Shown here in pieces: positions 37,226-49,605 of a stretch of 64,000 nt of DNA. The DNA is from Lagopus muta (Eukaryota > Chordata > Aves > Galliformes > Phasianidae): positions 27,505,933 through 27,569,932 of the forward strand of contig NC_064439.1 in the NCBI RefSeq assembly GCF_023343835.1, given 5' to 3'. The notes under the pieces were generated by a model. It made no database searches, was not told the DNA's origin, and worked only from the letters and a program-made list of their open reading frames with translations. Within the stretch, counting starts at the first letter, position 1. The number at the start of each line of letters is the position of its first letter. The position numbers and the translations under genes are program-made.

Positions 37226-40200
37226 AAGAAAGGCAGTAAAGGATTTCAGGAAAGGCGTTGCAAATGACTCTTTCCCATTTCCAAGGGACTCAATCATGTA
37301 CTTTCAATGGCTATGCACCAATAGGAAACTACTATCTATTTTGAATTAATTACATGAACTATTTTGTACACCTGTAACAGCTGAGTTTTTCAACAAAATG
37401 AGTTGTTCCGCATCTATGGAATAAAATATAATGGATGGAAGTTCACAGTAAAGAAAATGCATTAATATAAAAATAATGTAATCTTAAGAATACACTGACA
37501 ACAACAACAGAATAGAAAAGAGAGAAGTAGGAATACAGATACCAAATAAAGACTCAGTTAAGTTCAGTTTCTTTTCCTGGTTTCTGCAGGCTTGGCTGTG
37601 GTCTTCTCACTGATATTTTGCCCATGGAGTGAGGCAGTCTATCATTACACTGAGAATCAGTGTATGGTTCTGTCTTTCAGCTCTCCCACCTCTGTGAACT
37701 ACCTATATCCCATCTGTAGGTAATGACCACACAGCTTTGCCAAGCAATGCTGGAGCAGGATGATTGGGCCACAGCCACACCCAGTTCTTCCTTAAGCACC
37801 TATTTACACTTCAAGACAGGAGAAACAATGGACATGGAACTCCTCTGGCTATTACTGCTACATCAGCCAAGAAATATAAAGGATCTTCTCTTAATTACAA
37901 CAAACTGAAAAAGGAGTAATCATCTCTTAAAGAAGCTGAAGCACAGTGCTTGGTGACAATATCTATTCAATAAAATGAGGCAGGATTTGTAAATGTTCCC
38001 ATTATTCTTACACCTGAAGAATAATTGTGGTGAAAAGACACGTCCCACCAGGTGTCCAGGTCCGGGCTGCTGAACATTCACTCAGCCTTTTCCTATGCGA
38101 ACGCATTGGTTATATATTTGAGAAACATTATATAGTCTATAAGAGAGTAGAACTTCAGGAAATAAGATTGAGAAGCTCTTCCAAACATGAATGATGTCAG
38201 TTTATCTAAAATCTTTGCCCTCTTTTCTATTAATTTTTCAAATTACAATTTCATTCTCCATCAATTTAAAAAAAAATAATAATAATTGAAATGTGTCCTC
38301 CTAAACTTAAAATTTAAGGTTTTTGGAATAAAGATAAGTTATTAATAAGTCTTTATATATGTATTTAATAAGTGATTATACTATTTCATGCCTTGAGAAT
38401 GTTTCTTGCTGGAGATGAGACTGATTTCAGAATTTCTTTTCTAATTGTACAAATTTTCAGAGTAGAACCTGCTCAACAGATTTTAAATTCCCTTAAAAAG
38501 TGGTTAAAGATGTTCATAAAACTAGAACTAATCCAATCCCTTTCATTTTAATTTCAAGACATTTCCTGTTTATCTATCTGACATCATGTTTTATTTCTGT
38601 ATCTGCTTTTAACAAGTGAAATCATAAAGCCTTGATGTTTGAACTTTTTTAACCTTAGGTCATCTAAAAAAGGCAAATCAGGGAAAGGAAATGAAGAAAA
38701 TAAACAGGTAGGATTCCAGCTTTTTTAGTTTGTTGTAGTGCATTCTTAAAGAACCAAAAAAACTAGCATGGTTATAAGCATTCTATTTGAATTTTTTATT
38801 TTCTTTTCTCTTTGTTTTAGTTAAAAATGATGGTTTAGTATAACTGGAATCATCATAAGTATTGGAAAAACAACTTCTGTTCACTCGGAAAAGAACTGAA
38901 GGAGATTAGATAGTAAAAAACTAAAATATTTCCTTGAAAGAAGAAATATATATCATTTTGACACTTGCTGAAAGAGTGACTATCGTAACTGTTTCAAAAG
39001 GGAATTAACTGAGCACTGTGGGTTGACTTCTAGAGACTAACACTTGCAAATATTAGAAGCAAGTGATTGTTCAGAGACACATGAGTGTCTCTGAGTGAGT
39101 ACAGTATCCTGGGAGAGGAAACAGTAGTAGCGTGTCGTGTCAGGAAATGACTTAAGATGTGCTTTGAATATTGTATTTTTTAGTTTATTAAATGGCATTG
39201 AAGATCCAAGAAGCAATACATTCTTAACCACTTACTAATTATGGGTGGTTTGGGCTTTGTTTGTTTATATGTTTTTGCATAGACTGGAGAAGACCCACTA
39301 TACTGGCAAAACTTCAACCACATCAGGTTGAAAATCTCAGCTTCAGGTTCAAATCTTCAGTTTTGAGGTGCTCAGTTGCCTTTTGAAGCTTGAACCCTGA
39401 TCACTTCACCTAGACTTATCGTGATCCTGACATAGACCATCACTGAATAAGAATTTGAATCCATCTGCAAAAAGATTCTTGTAGAAGTTAAAAAGAATCA
39501 ACTGAAGGCGTTTACAGAACTCCATCATGCAACTCTTGTGCTGCTGTTTATTTCATAGAAAGGTTGGCTAAAGTAATCCAAGGCCACTGTTCTGAAAGAG
39601 AATGCTCATACAGAGTTTAATGCAGCCTATCTTCATTCCTTCAACTAATTTCTCCTAATTATCCAAGAGTGTCTGTGTATAAAAATATCTTGGAGGCACA
39701 CCAATCAAAAGCTTTGACTATAGTACAGAATTGGCTACATGCCTAGAACTTCTGTTCTCTTTCATCTGGCACTTCTTCTCCTAATATTCCAGACAAGTAA
39801 AGTCCAGATGTTATCTTCTGTTCAAGAAAGCCACTAGAAATAGTGCTAAGGATTCAGTTTTCTACTAGAAGAAAACATCAAATCTTGGTCCAATTCAGAA
39901 GAGGTTACAATTTGTCTTTGCATTTCTATTTAAAATAATAATTACTGCATAATACCTTAGGGCTTAGTAGTTTTTTTTAATGCCTTTAAATACAATAGGG
40001 TCCCAAATTACCATGTTCTCCATCACTGTTTTTTATTTCTAGAGCATTCAGTGCTTGAAACAGTTGAACTGCTCTTCCTGATGAGCAGATTAAAAAATAT
40101 ATACCCATAAGCTGACTATCTGTTCTGCAAACATAGGGACAAATCTGTTACATTAAAAATAAAATCATGTCCCTATTTTCTTGAAAATTTCTACTCTATG

Positions 40201-43200
40201 ATTTCTCAGTTATGCTGTTCGAAACATGTTTCTCCCTTGGAAATAAAATTGATAAAAGTGATTATAGTACTGTGACCGCATTATATTTACTCCTTAACTT
40301 TCTTCCCAGCTGTTGTCATACATTCTTAGTCAGATCTAGGCTGAATTTCTTAAGACATTTCTTGAATAAATACTGAGGTTATTTTCCACTCTTAACTATT
40401 TATAAACCTTGTGCTTATCAGTGAATACCAGTAGATCTTTTAATCCTACCAAATACATTTATTAAACAGAAAAGAAGAAATACTGTTACCACTATGGCAG
40501 CACTGTAATTCAATAACTCCTTCCCCTGTTTTTTCTCTGCTCATACCCATTAGTAACCACCTAAGGAAACTGTAGATAATTATCCTCAAAACTTCTTCTG
40601 TTTCTAACACACTTTTATTTCAGATTGGCTAATGAAAATATGTCCTTTGAACCCCAATTTCAATGAGTCTGTGATTTGTGAATTTTCTGGATTGGGCCAA
40701 TAATCAAAAAGATGCACAATCTCCCCAAATTGTAGGATGCACTGCATTGTAGCGAACATTGCTCATGGTCTAGAGAACTGACCAAAGCATTGTCCTCAAT
40801 ACAGTGGGTAGGTTCTCTTTGCTCCACTCTCTCCTTCAGATTTTTCTGAACAAACAGGTGTAAATCAGACAATCATAGGGGAAGACAGAATTGTCATATT
40901 ATGCTCATCTCACACTATCTCTTCTTACACTTCCATCCTCAACTTACCCTAGTGCCATAGAATCCTGAGAAAGAACCTAAAATCTGTTAGAAGCTCATAG
41001 GCAGGGGTTCCTTCCTAGTTTAGTTGTATGCTACTGTGTCTGCTATGCACAGCTCTGACAAGTAGATTGTAATTAGCAATGTATTATTGCATATTTTATG
41101 TGATAACTTATCTTGTGCCTACCCTTTCAGCAGCTCTAGAATTTCTCTTCATTTTTGTGCTGATTCCATACTGATAGAAGTATAAATGCATGTATGAGAG
41201 AAAAGGAAACATTGTTTGTTTCTAGCAACCAAGTGACTTACAACACATGCACTACTACCTTGGCAGTGTTAGTCTCTTAGGTACTTCTTTCATATGTTAT
41301 ATGCAAGTAAATGCAGCATTTTATGAAAATCCACTATATTCTTTTCTTTCTCACCAAGCCGAAAACCATCATACCACTTTTCACTGTTCAATCTACTTCA
41401 TTTCTTTTTTTTTCCTGAGCCATTTTACTGCCATGCTGCTTTTTAATCCATAGTCACATCTTAATTAGTTGAAAATTAAAGGAAGAGTTAACAGAGAAAG
41501 CCTAGGAAAAAGAGCGTAGAAATAAAAATATATATATATATAATCTATATACCAACAATAAGAAAAGAGAATATGTAGTATTCAGGATGCACTGAAATTA
41601 AGCAGATAGATATGCTTTCAAATAAATATAATTTAAAATAAAACAAAAATCAATCTGTGCTAGGTTTCTTGAATTGAGGAAGAAACTTCTCATCAAGGTG
41701 TTTTCAAGATAATTGTCTGGAAAGAGTTCTTAAAAAAAAAAAAAAATGAACAGAAAAAGTCAAACCCAAAGAGTGAAGTTAACATATTACCATACTAAAA
41801 GTAGAGTATCAGTAAGCAGCAATTAGGTTTAAGGGTTTACTAAACATGATTAACTGTTGTCATTAAGACTGATTTTTTTAAAAAAGTTACCTTTCTATTT
41901 GAGTAGATGACTTGGACACGTCAAAAATACTGGCTGAAATTATAGAGTGAGTTTTGTTTGATTTTGTGTGTGTGTTTCATGCAGAAGAATTATAATCATA
42001 ATTGCCTTTAAAACATCCTGTATTTTCTCTTATGGGTTTCTTACTGGATTTTACCAATAACTATGAGTGCATTTCTAAGTGCCACCAAATTTTAAAATCT
42101 AAAACTCGAGGTTTAAAGTGTCATGTACATTAAGAGCAACACCAGAAATTCTAATCTAAACACCATAATCCTATTCTTAAATTCTATTCTAGCATCCCTA
42201 GCTTTGTTGCTGTTCTGCTGTTGTGATGAGACATCATCACAATAAAATAACATATTTTTCAATTCCTGTATTGACATATTTGAAGGTGTATCAGAGAAAA
42301 AAATACAAAAAGACACCATTGTTTATTCTGCTGCTGCGAGGGAGTGGATACCACTAAAATCATGAGGAACACAGATATTCAAGCAGAACTTTTTTTTTTT
42401 TTGCCTTAGTGGATTATTTATGCTCTTCTGAGAGCACTTCCACCGGTCCAATGCAATTTGAAGCTAAGCAGGAACTAAAGGGAATAAAAATCAATATTTC
42501 TTTCTTCCTTTCCCTTTAAACCTTTTCTTTGACTACATATTGCATGCAGAATTTTGCACGACACACAAACATCCCATTGTCTAAGAGCACAGACATATCT
42601 TATTTGAATAGAATATATTCAATTTCAATAGTATATTCTAACTCACTCTAAATAATGTCACAGTTCCCCCTTCCCCCCCGGAATAAACAATGGAACTGTT
42701 GGATTGTATCTGTAGTTCTCTAGGAAAGACAATATAGAGAATAAAATGATAATTAAAAAATTCAAACAACCCAAACACTGAGACTCCTAATTTTATTAAT
42801 TTAAGCATTAGTGAGCCTGAAATAATTTATTTCTATAACAAAGGACCTGGAAAAGCATAAAAAATCCCATAGTACCTCATTTAGAAACACAATTAGACAG
42901 CAACACATAATCCCTCAAGAATTTACTTTTCTTCCCTTCCTACTACTCCTTCCAAAGCAAACATCTGGCTTTGGAATCGTGTGAAGCTGCTGCCTAAGGA
43001 GCACTGGGAAAGGATAAGCAGAAAGCCACTGTGGAATTCTACTGTCAATAAAAAAGCTGAAAAAGCTATCCTCCAGCCCTCAAGAGAACCAGAAAGGTAG
43101 TTTTCACAAAGTGGTTTAAAACTAATTCCCTTTTTTCTTGCTCTGAGTATTTCTGAACTCGTACATCGTTTCATCCTGAAAAATTGCAAGCCTCTGCTGT

Positions 43201-43869
43201 AGAATTTACAGGAATGGATTCTGTTTATCTGTGTCTAGTTGCAAATCCTTCAGAGAATAACTGCTCACTTCCTATTGATATTTTAAAATGTTGTCAAAAG
43301 AATAAATAAAGATCATGTTTTATTTACCTATGATTTTTGAACATTTTTTAAGTCAATTTTTTTTTCTTTGATCAATTGAATTTGTTTCATTTGTATTTTA
43401 CTGAAAGAGAAAGCCTTCTCCCCCTCTTAAAATATCATCAGTTCAGTGACACGTCTATACATCACCAATAAAGGAAGGAAGAATGAAATATAGTAGTGTA
43501 TGAGCAAGTAATGTATTTGAAAATAAGTTTTATTTCTCGGTTATAAGTATCCACAAGCCTTTTATTCAGAACTTCAGTATCTTAAGTCACTAGGGCAGGT
43601 ATCTTTTATGAACTTGCTTTGTGGACTCCATAGCATTTGCTGCAATTTTTCACTAGTGTATTTGGTCTACTGTGTTCTTCTGTCTTCTGCTTGGTGGTTC
43701 CTAATTTTAAGAATTTTTTCTTGCCTTTATCCTTCAAGTATAACACAGCTATATGGATTAAACCAACACGTCCATTATGTTCATAAATATAAACGGCAAT
43801 TACAGCATATGCATTTTGGAAGTGGAGTAAGAATATCCTATGCTTAGTATGCAACAGCTATTCTACTGC
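37226..43869. other. Unique AT-rich sequence, possible very old LINE traces
   Basis: No confident transposon is seen. Around 39640-39850 the forward strand has a weak resemblance to a reversed LINE RT region (ATCAAAAGCTTTGACTATAG), too decayed to call. TA repeats lie at 41528-41545. A candidate microexon at 38659-38707 is listed separately. Other frames of 60-90 codons have no recognised family. Confidence 0.45.
38659..38707 (+). other. Candidate 49-bp microexon (weak)
   Basis: A short block lies between an acceptor-like tract (GAACTTTTTTAACCTTAG) and a donor-like CAG then GTAGGA. One frame would add the basic, glycine-rich peptide SSKKGKSGKGNEENKQ (phase 1 in). Such lysine-rich microexons occur in alternatively spliced neuronal genes, but an A-rich sequence gives lysine, glycine and asparagine codons by default. 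No partner exon was identified. Confidence 0.15.
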
Positions 43870-44375
43870 CTTAGCTTCAGTTGGAACAGAATTGTTTTCT
43901 TCAGTGTCTGGTAAGATGTTATGTTTTGGTTTTAGGAAAAGCACCCAAAATTGTTAACACGCTGACATTTTTAGTTGCTGCTGAACAGTGTTGTATAGAG
44001 CCAAGGCCATTTACAGCAAAGGGCTCAAAGAGCTGGGAGAGAGGAGAACTAGGACAGCTGACTTACACTGGCCAGAGATATTTCATACCACACAGCATCA
44101 TGCAGGAGGAGTTTTGAAGGGAATGTGAGTTCCTATCTTTCTCTTCCAATGCTTGGTGAGCTACCTGGGCAGCTGTCAGGTAATTGCCTGTTATATACAT
44201 AACTTCTATATAGTTATAAATTTATAAAGTATATAAATTTGTACATTGTGTGTGTGTGTGTCATAATTTCCCCCCCCCCCCCCCCCCCCGATTCTCTCAC
44301 CCAGCCTACTAGGAAGACATGAATAAGCTGTTTGGTGCTGAGTCCCCTGCTAGGTCAAACCAGAACATCTACAAT
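43870..44375 (+). mobile_element. Solo LTR of ERVL-type endogenous retrovirus, forward
   Basis: The block follows the order of the widespread bird ERVL LTR from near its start to near its end. It opens with GTTTTCTTCA and TTATGTTTTGGTTTTAG (43890-43936). Next come TTGCTGCTGAACAGTG with GAGCCAAGGCC (43973-44008), then GGACAGCTGAC with ACTGGCCAGAGATATTTCAT (44051-44090) and the decayed region before the promoter. The 3' part has GATTCTCTCACCC, TGGTGCTGAGT and GGTCAAACCAGAACA (44290-44370). No internal retroviral genes flank it, so it is a solo LTR left by recombination between the two LTRs of a provirus. The TATA region is degraded and the segment before GATTCTCTC is replaced by TG and C expansions. 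Confidence 0.7.
44247..44289. repeat. (TG)n and C20 inside the solo LTR
   Basis: A 15-base TG array (44247-44261) is followed by TCATAATTT-type spacer sequence and an uninterrupted C20 (44270-44289). The C run sits just before the LTR motif GATTCTCTC, where the intact LTR has a short C/T-rich stretch, so it expanded from LTR sequence. Confidence 0.9.
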
Positions 44376-46844
44376 GAGTTATGTTGTTAATGTAATTTAA
44401 AGCAACTGTGTAAATTCACTGTGTATTAGGTTTATTGTGAAGAGAACACCATTTCTTGACATATAAAGTTTTATTTCTTGTATCTGTTCCATATTTTCCT
44501 CTTCACTTGAAGAGTTACAGAACTGAGCTGAAATAAGCTGGATAGAACTGCTATAGTGTTCTACAGCAAACTTGAGACATTGACAGATGGTGACAAAAAT
44601 GATTTGATTTAGGTCAACTTGCGATGTGATTTGAAATATTAAGCCATAAAAAATTACTTTGTTTCTTTGTCAAAGTGCAAACACATACTTCCTGCACAGC
44701 AATATCTGGGGGGAATGTATTTTTTTTCTTCTATGACACTGAAATTCTTACTAGTGTAAGCTCCTGTGAGATAGTAGAATTAGTCATATCTAAATCATTC
44801 TGGATTGCTATAAACCAATCAGACAGTCGTACCACTGGAAGCTTAAATAGTATAAGTTTAAACAGTTTGTTCTTCATGATCTACTTTCTTGTACTTGGTG
44901 CCTAGATCAGTTGCTTAAACCTTCCTTATCATAGCATTGGGCTACAGACTAATTCTCATTCATGTTCATAGTGGGTAGAAAACTTTGTGGATAACATTAA
45001 AACACTGAAAGTCTTCCTCCACTCTGTATACTGTTCTCTAAACAAAACATCCATTTCTTTTAATCTTATTACATAGTTCAAGATTTCAATATTTGCAATA
45101 AATTTCATTGCACAACTTTATAGTAACTCCAATGGCATTTATGTGATATTCTGAAATAGAGCAAAATATTCTAGCCATTTAACACTTTGGTACCAAGTAA
45201 AATGGAAACACCATATAAAATATATTACAGTATAGTGACATTCCTATTTTTTATTTATTTATTTTTAATTCTTGCTTTAATAGTAAACATATACTATTTG
45301 CTTGCATTCAGTTTGTGATTCACAATAACTCAAATCCTTTTCTCAGGAACTACTACTATTTGGAAGCACATTCTCAGACAGTTTTTTTGCATTTGATGAA
45401 CTTTACCAAAGATAGAGCTGTGCAGATCTATATTATTGTAATTCTTTGTTTTATATTTTAAATATTTCTCCAATTTTCCAGGATAGTTTGAACAGTTCTC
45501 TCAATAGAGCTGTTGCAATTCTTACAATTGCTGGGCACTTCAATGAGCATATTAGTCTTTGCTGAAACAAAAAAACTTTACCATAACCAGAGTAGAACAA
45601 TGAAAACATTCAATGAACATATCCTTCTGGCAGGACTTCTTACAGTTAATTATTATTCTTAGTACAGTTACTCCACCAACATTGTATTCATCTTAGAACA
45701 CTGCTCTACAGAAATCCTGTCTTTCCCAGCTTACCTGAAAACCTCTCAGACAAAAAAAGAAGGCTTAAGAAAGAAGCAGAATGTAACTTATTAATTACTA
45801 TGGGATTTTATTGTGTATGTTCAACTATCAAATTTAACTTACTAATTGAGATATAAAAATAAGATTAGTTCACATTAGTGGGGAAAGTGGTTGGAAAACC
45901 ATAAGACTTTTTTTCTAGTTTTATACTGATTTGAAGGGGGAGAGACAGAAAGGACTTAACAACTAGATATTCTCATTAATAGATTCCAGAATGCATTTCA
46001 TAGTATAAAGAAAAAAAAACTTTTAAGAAAACGAATATAGAAAAGTGCTCCAATTTACCAGATAGGTTACCAGAATTTTATAATCAAATTTTAATGTTAT
46101 ATGACTTAGAATACAAAAAAAAATGAATAGTAGAATAAGACTTAAATTGCTTTAAAAAAAAAAAACAAAAACAGAATGATCTCACCTAATTTTCCATGAC
46201 TATTTCTTCATGTAGAAGTAAACAAGGTGACATTAAGTTTAGAAGCAGGGGAAAAAAAACAAAAACAAAAACTGCAAGCTGAAGGACATAAGGCAGCTCT
46301 GGAAAAAGAATGGACAATTTTTGTCTTCTTTTTCAATACTGCAGGCAGATTAGGTGCCTACCTCAGTGCACTGATGTTAGATAACTGAGATCACTCAGTC
46401 ACAACAAAGTATATATGGGGGACACACTGTGGGTTTTCCAAAATAGTGCTAATATCAAAAAACCTTCTAATCCTTTCAGTTCATATGTCTCAAAAACCTC
46501 ACAATATCTACTGTGTGACTTCGTTATATATATTTAATCTTTGTCAGAGGGACTCTTTTCCTCATTTAAAAAGAGGAATTATCTTTGAACTCATTTACTG
46601 TAATTATGAAATTGTATGAAGAACAATTACTAGAATAAGCTTCACAAGCACTGAAAGTTTAGAATGCAAAGATAAACTTACAAGAATTGTATAATTGAGA
46701 AAGTAAAATTTCACACTGGAAATTAGTTTTGAGTGACTCAGAAATGCATTTCTTATATTATGGTTTATATTGAAAAGATATGGATTTGAAGAGTGTTTTC
46801 AGTGAATGAGAAATTAGTTGGATTATCTCAAAGGATCATGGTCA
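44376..46844. other. Unique AT-rich sequence, no gene seen
   Basis: No transposon or exon is recognised. Short A-rich patches occur near 46010, 46152 and 46250. Confidence 0.5.
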
Positions 46845-47742
46845 AAGGCAGAGGCCGGTGGTGAGTGGTGCCACGAAGAGGTCCATCTTGGGATGTATTC
46901 ATCATCTTTATCAATGACCTAAATAGTGGGATCCGAGTGCACCCTCAGCAAGTTTGCTGATCATATTAAGCTGAGCGGTGGAGTTGATACAACACAAGAA
47001 AGGGATGCCATCCAAGAGACAGACTCGGTAAGTGGGCCCACAGAAGCTAGTGAGGTTCAGCAAGGCCAAGCGGCGCATTTGAATTGGAGCAATCCCAGAC
47101 ATGTCTACAGAATGGAAGAAGAATTTACTGGGAGCAGCCCTGCAGAGAAGGACTTGGGGATTCTGATGAATAAAGAGCTTGACGCAAGCCAACAGTGTGT
47201 GCTTGCAGTCCACAAAGCCTACTGTCTCCCGAGCTGCATCAATAAAGGGGTGGCCAGCAAGGTGAGGGAAATGTTTGCCTCCTGCTCTGCCCTTGAGTGG
47301 CTCCAGGTACTGTGCTCAGGTCTGCAGCCCCCAGCACAGGAAAGACATAGAGCTGTAGATTATCAGAGAGGGCTGGATCATCTCTCCTATGAGGAAATGT
47401 TGAGAGATCTAGGCAGGTTCAGTTTGAAGAATAGAAGTCTCTGGCAAGACTCCAGTGAATGGAGTTTACAAATGTGAGGAAGACTGAGTTTTCACATGAC
47501 TTGATAGTGGTGGGACAAGGAAGAATTGTTTTAAACTAAAAGAGGGGAGATTCAGGTTAGATATTAGGCAGATTTTTTTTTCATATTTCAGACAGCAGTA
47601 AGACACTTGAACAGGTTACCCCATTCCTAGTGGCATTCTAGGTGATGCTGGATCAGGTCCTGGGCAGCCTAACCTAGTGGTTGGCAATCCTGCCCACAGC
47701 AGGGGGGTTAGAACCAGATGGTTCTAACCATTCTATGATTTT
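46845..47742 (+). mobile_element. CR1 LINE, 5'-truncated, forward orientation
   Basis: A forward CR1 copy runs from the RT active-site region to the 3' tail. Visible blocks are a degraded GVPQGSVLG stretch (46860-46900) and CTLSKFAD (46938-46965). A connection region with EKDLGILMN follows (47146-47170), then an ORF2 C-terminal part near 47380-47420 with LSYEEMLRDLGRFSL. The 3' untranslated part has CCTGGGCAGCC and CCTGCCCACAGCAGGGGGGTT (47660-47707), ending in CCATTCTATGATTTT. Indels separate the blocks, and the 5' two-thirds of the element is absent. Confidence 0.92.
46926..47477 (+). pseudogene. CR1 ORF2 remnant, 183 codons
   Basis: This is the longest uninterrupted frame of the window and it is LINE-derived, not a host gene. 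It begins at an internal ATG just before the RT active site. Residues 6-13 read TLSKFADH, where the CR1 family has FADD, so the second catalytic aspartate is histidine. The frame continues through a connection region with local frame slips and regains CR1-like sequence at about residues 75-170 (AEKDLGILMNKELDASQQ, then LDHLSYEEMLRDLGRFSL). With the polymerase N-terminal part and endonuclease missing and the active site altered, it cannot encode a working enzyme. Confidence 0.85.
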
Positions 47743-49099
47743 GTCTTTTAAAAATGTATTCTATGGAACAGAATTAGCACCCTACTTGTGTCACTTCGAA
47801 ACTGAATTCTCTTCAGAAACAAGAAAAAAAAAGTTTTAAATTAACATTTTTTTCTTATTTCTGCAAGAAATATATTCCAAAAAGCTCTTTGTAAAATTAG
47901 TCAAGGAAACCAACCAGCAAAATGAGGAGCCTAAGGATTTTGGAAGAAATACAAGTTCTGTGCTTTGCCAGAAAGGACGCATGTAATTGGCCTGAGCATA
48001 CACAGCTACTAGAGAGGAGCTCCCTATGAAGATCTGCAGAACCACCTCTTTCTTACTCCATATGCAAACATGCAAAATCCTCTGAAGTGCCAAAGCCTGT
48101 TTCCAGTGCCAAACAGCCCTCCAGCTGACACTGGCAGATTGATAGCACCTCTTTTCATTTTGTTCCTGCAATAGTCTCTACTCTTTTTATGTCTCTCTTT
48201 ACTAATCTGTCTGCCAGTGCTGTGAAACAGAGACTTTTTGGTTCTATAACTGTATACTTTGCAGCATTGAGGAATCTTGGTCTTGAATGTGGCTCCAAAG
48301 AATCACTGTAGTAGGAATAACCATACAGAAGAAAAATAGAACAGGATGATCTTAGAGCTTTATCTTTGCCTAGGGCCACAAAGACAAACTAGGAAGAACT
48401 ATTCATTATGACTGCTGAGTTATAAATTGCCAAGTCTTTTGCAGAAGGTTGATAATCATGATAATTCTCATTTTACATAGGGCATAGACCAGAAAAGGTG
48501 TGCTGTGATTTGGCTGGTTTTGTTTCTTCTACAATAGTAATAAACTACATGTGAGGAAAAAAAAACACCTACTACACTTTTGAAGACAGTAATCTACTTA
48601 TTTCATTACTACCTTAAGTTTCACTCCTGACATATAAAAAAATACATCAGTAACCAAGTCTTATCAGTAGTTTCCTGAATTCTGAGGAATTTGAGAAACT
48701 TCCCCTACAAGGTTTTAAAAAATTAAAAGATTAAATTATTAAATTAAAAGATTTTCTTGATAAATATGAAGATGACTCCCAAAATTCGGAGTAAATCTTT
48801 CAACTTAAGAAAACATTACTTTCATTTTAAAATACATTAGAGATTAGTTTACAGAAATATCTTTGAAACTACATTAATTCCAGTATACTTTTTACGTAAC
48901 AGCACAGTACAGAGCAGACGCACCACTCATTACTTTAAGTCATTCGCATTCTGTACATGTAAAAGCAAATAATCCACTTCATAAGATGAGAAAAAAATCT
49001 CAGTTGATAACTGTATAATCAATGAATATACAGATGCTATAATTAAGAAATATACAAGAGAGTTTGGCTAAGCAGGTTATTACACCAAAAAGAGGAGAT
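47743..49099. other. Unique AT-rich sequence, no gene seen
   Basis: Two reverse frames of 111 codons (47836-48171) and 74 codons (48155-48379) overlap here but show no family signature. A forward acceptor-like tract ends at about 47866, without a convincing exon. Nothing else is recognised. Confidence 0.45.
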
Positions 49100-49330
49100 A
49101 AAAGGCTTACCCTTATCCTGGGCTTGCTGGAAAGCTCCAAAAAGAAGGAACTCCAGAAAGAGATCCTCTCCCACTGGTAGTCAGCTCTTAAATGGGGTCT
49201 AGGAGAGGTGGAGCCAAGCTCCACCCCTTCCAGCAGCACAGGTGAATTACCTTCACCTGTGCTCCCAGGGCTGATTCATTGCTCGCCTCAGGTGATCGAT
49301 CAGAGATTCAGGCCGCGATTCAGCAGTTCC
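49100..49330 (-). mobile_element. GC-rich LTR-like block (tentative)
   Basis: A roughly 230-base island is much richer in GC than its flanks. Read on the reverse strand it has CACCTGTGCTGCTGGAAGGG, then GGTGGAGCTTGGCTCCACC and ACCCCATTTAAGAGCTGAC, followed by AGTGGGAGAGGATCTC. The ATTTAAG could be a TATA-like box upstream of a transcription start, an arrangement seen in bird LTRs, and the two GGTGGAGC copies form a further short inverted repeat. I cannot name the family, and no paired LTR or retroviral gene is present. It might instead be a conserved regulatory element. Confidence 0.4.
49235..49263. repeat. Perfect 12-bp inverted repeat with 5-base loop
   Basis: AGCACAGGTGAA (49235-49246) and TTCACCTGTGCT (49252-49263) are exact reverse complements separated by TTACC. 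Each arm contains an E-box core (CAGGTG or CACCTG). In RNA or single-stranded DNA it would form a stable hairpin. It lies inside the GC-rich block at 49100-49330. Confidence 0.95.
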
Positions 49331-49546
49331 CATACAATAACCAAAGGAAAATGGAAAATAACTGAAGTCAAAGCTAAAGGGAAAATAAGAAATCCTGAAT
49401 TGAACTAACAAAACAAAACAAACAATAACAACAACAAAACAAAATAACCACACCTACAGTTTTCCAGCTCAAGCAAGATTTATCAGCTGCCAAAATCTAA
49501 CACTGGGCAGGAAAAAAATCTACGGATGAGGTTTTCTTTCTTTCCC

Positions 49547-49551
<5 letters not shown>

Positions 49552-49577
<26 letters not shown>
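49552..49577. repeat. T26 homopolymer
   Basis: An uninterrupted run of 26 T lies 28 bases before the CR1 copy at 49606. Since CR1 elements end in octamer-like repeats and not poly(A), the run is unlikely to belong to that insertion. Confidence 0.9.
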
Positions 49578-49582
<5 letters not shown>

Positions 49583-49605
49583 TTTCTTCAGTAAGAATAA
49601 TAAAA

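Noticed and set aside
37681..37719. 39-bp forward block between TCTGTCTTTCAG and TAG|GTAATG
   Set aside because: Too short to judge, one frame contains a stop, and no partner exon is visible.
39640..39850. Weak similarity to a reversed LINE RT segment
   Set aside because: Only short matches such as ATCAAAAGCTTTGAC; too decayed to support an element boundary or family.
47836..48171. 111-codon reverse frame overlapping a forward open segment
   Set aside because: Both strands are open over part of the region and neither shows a recognisable family. A lone acceptor-like tract is not enough.
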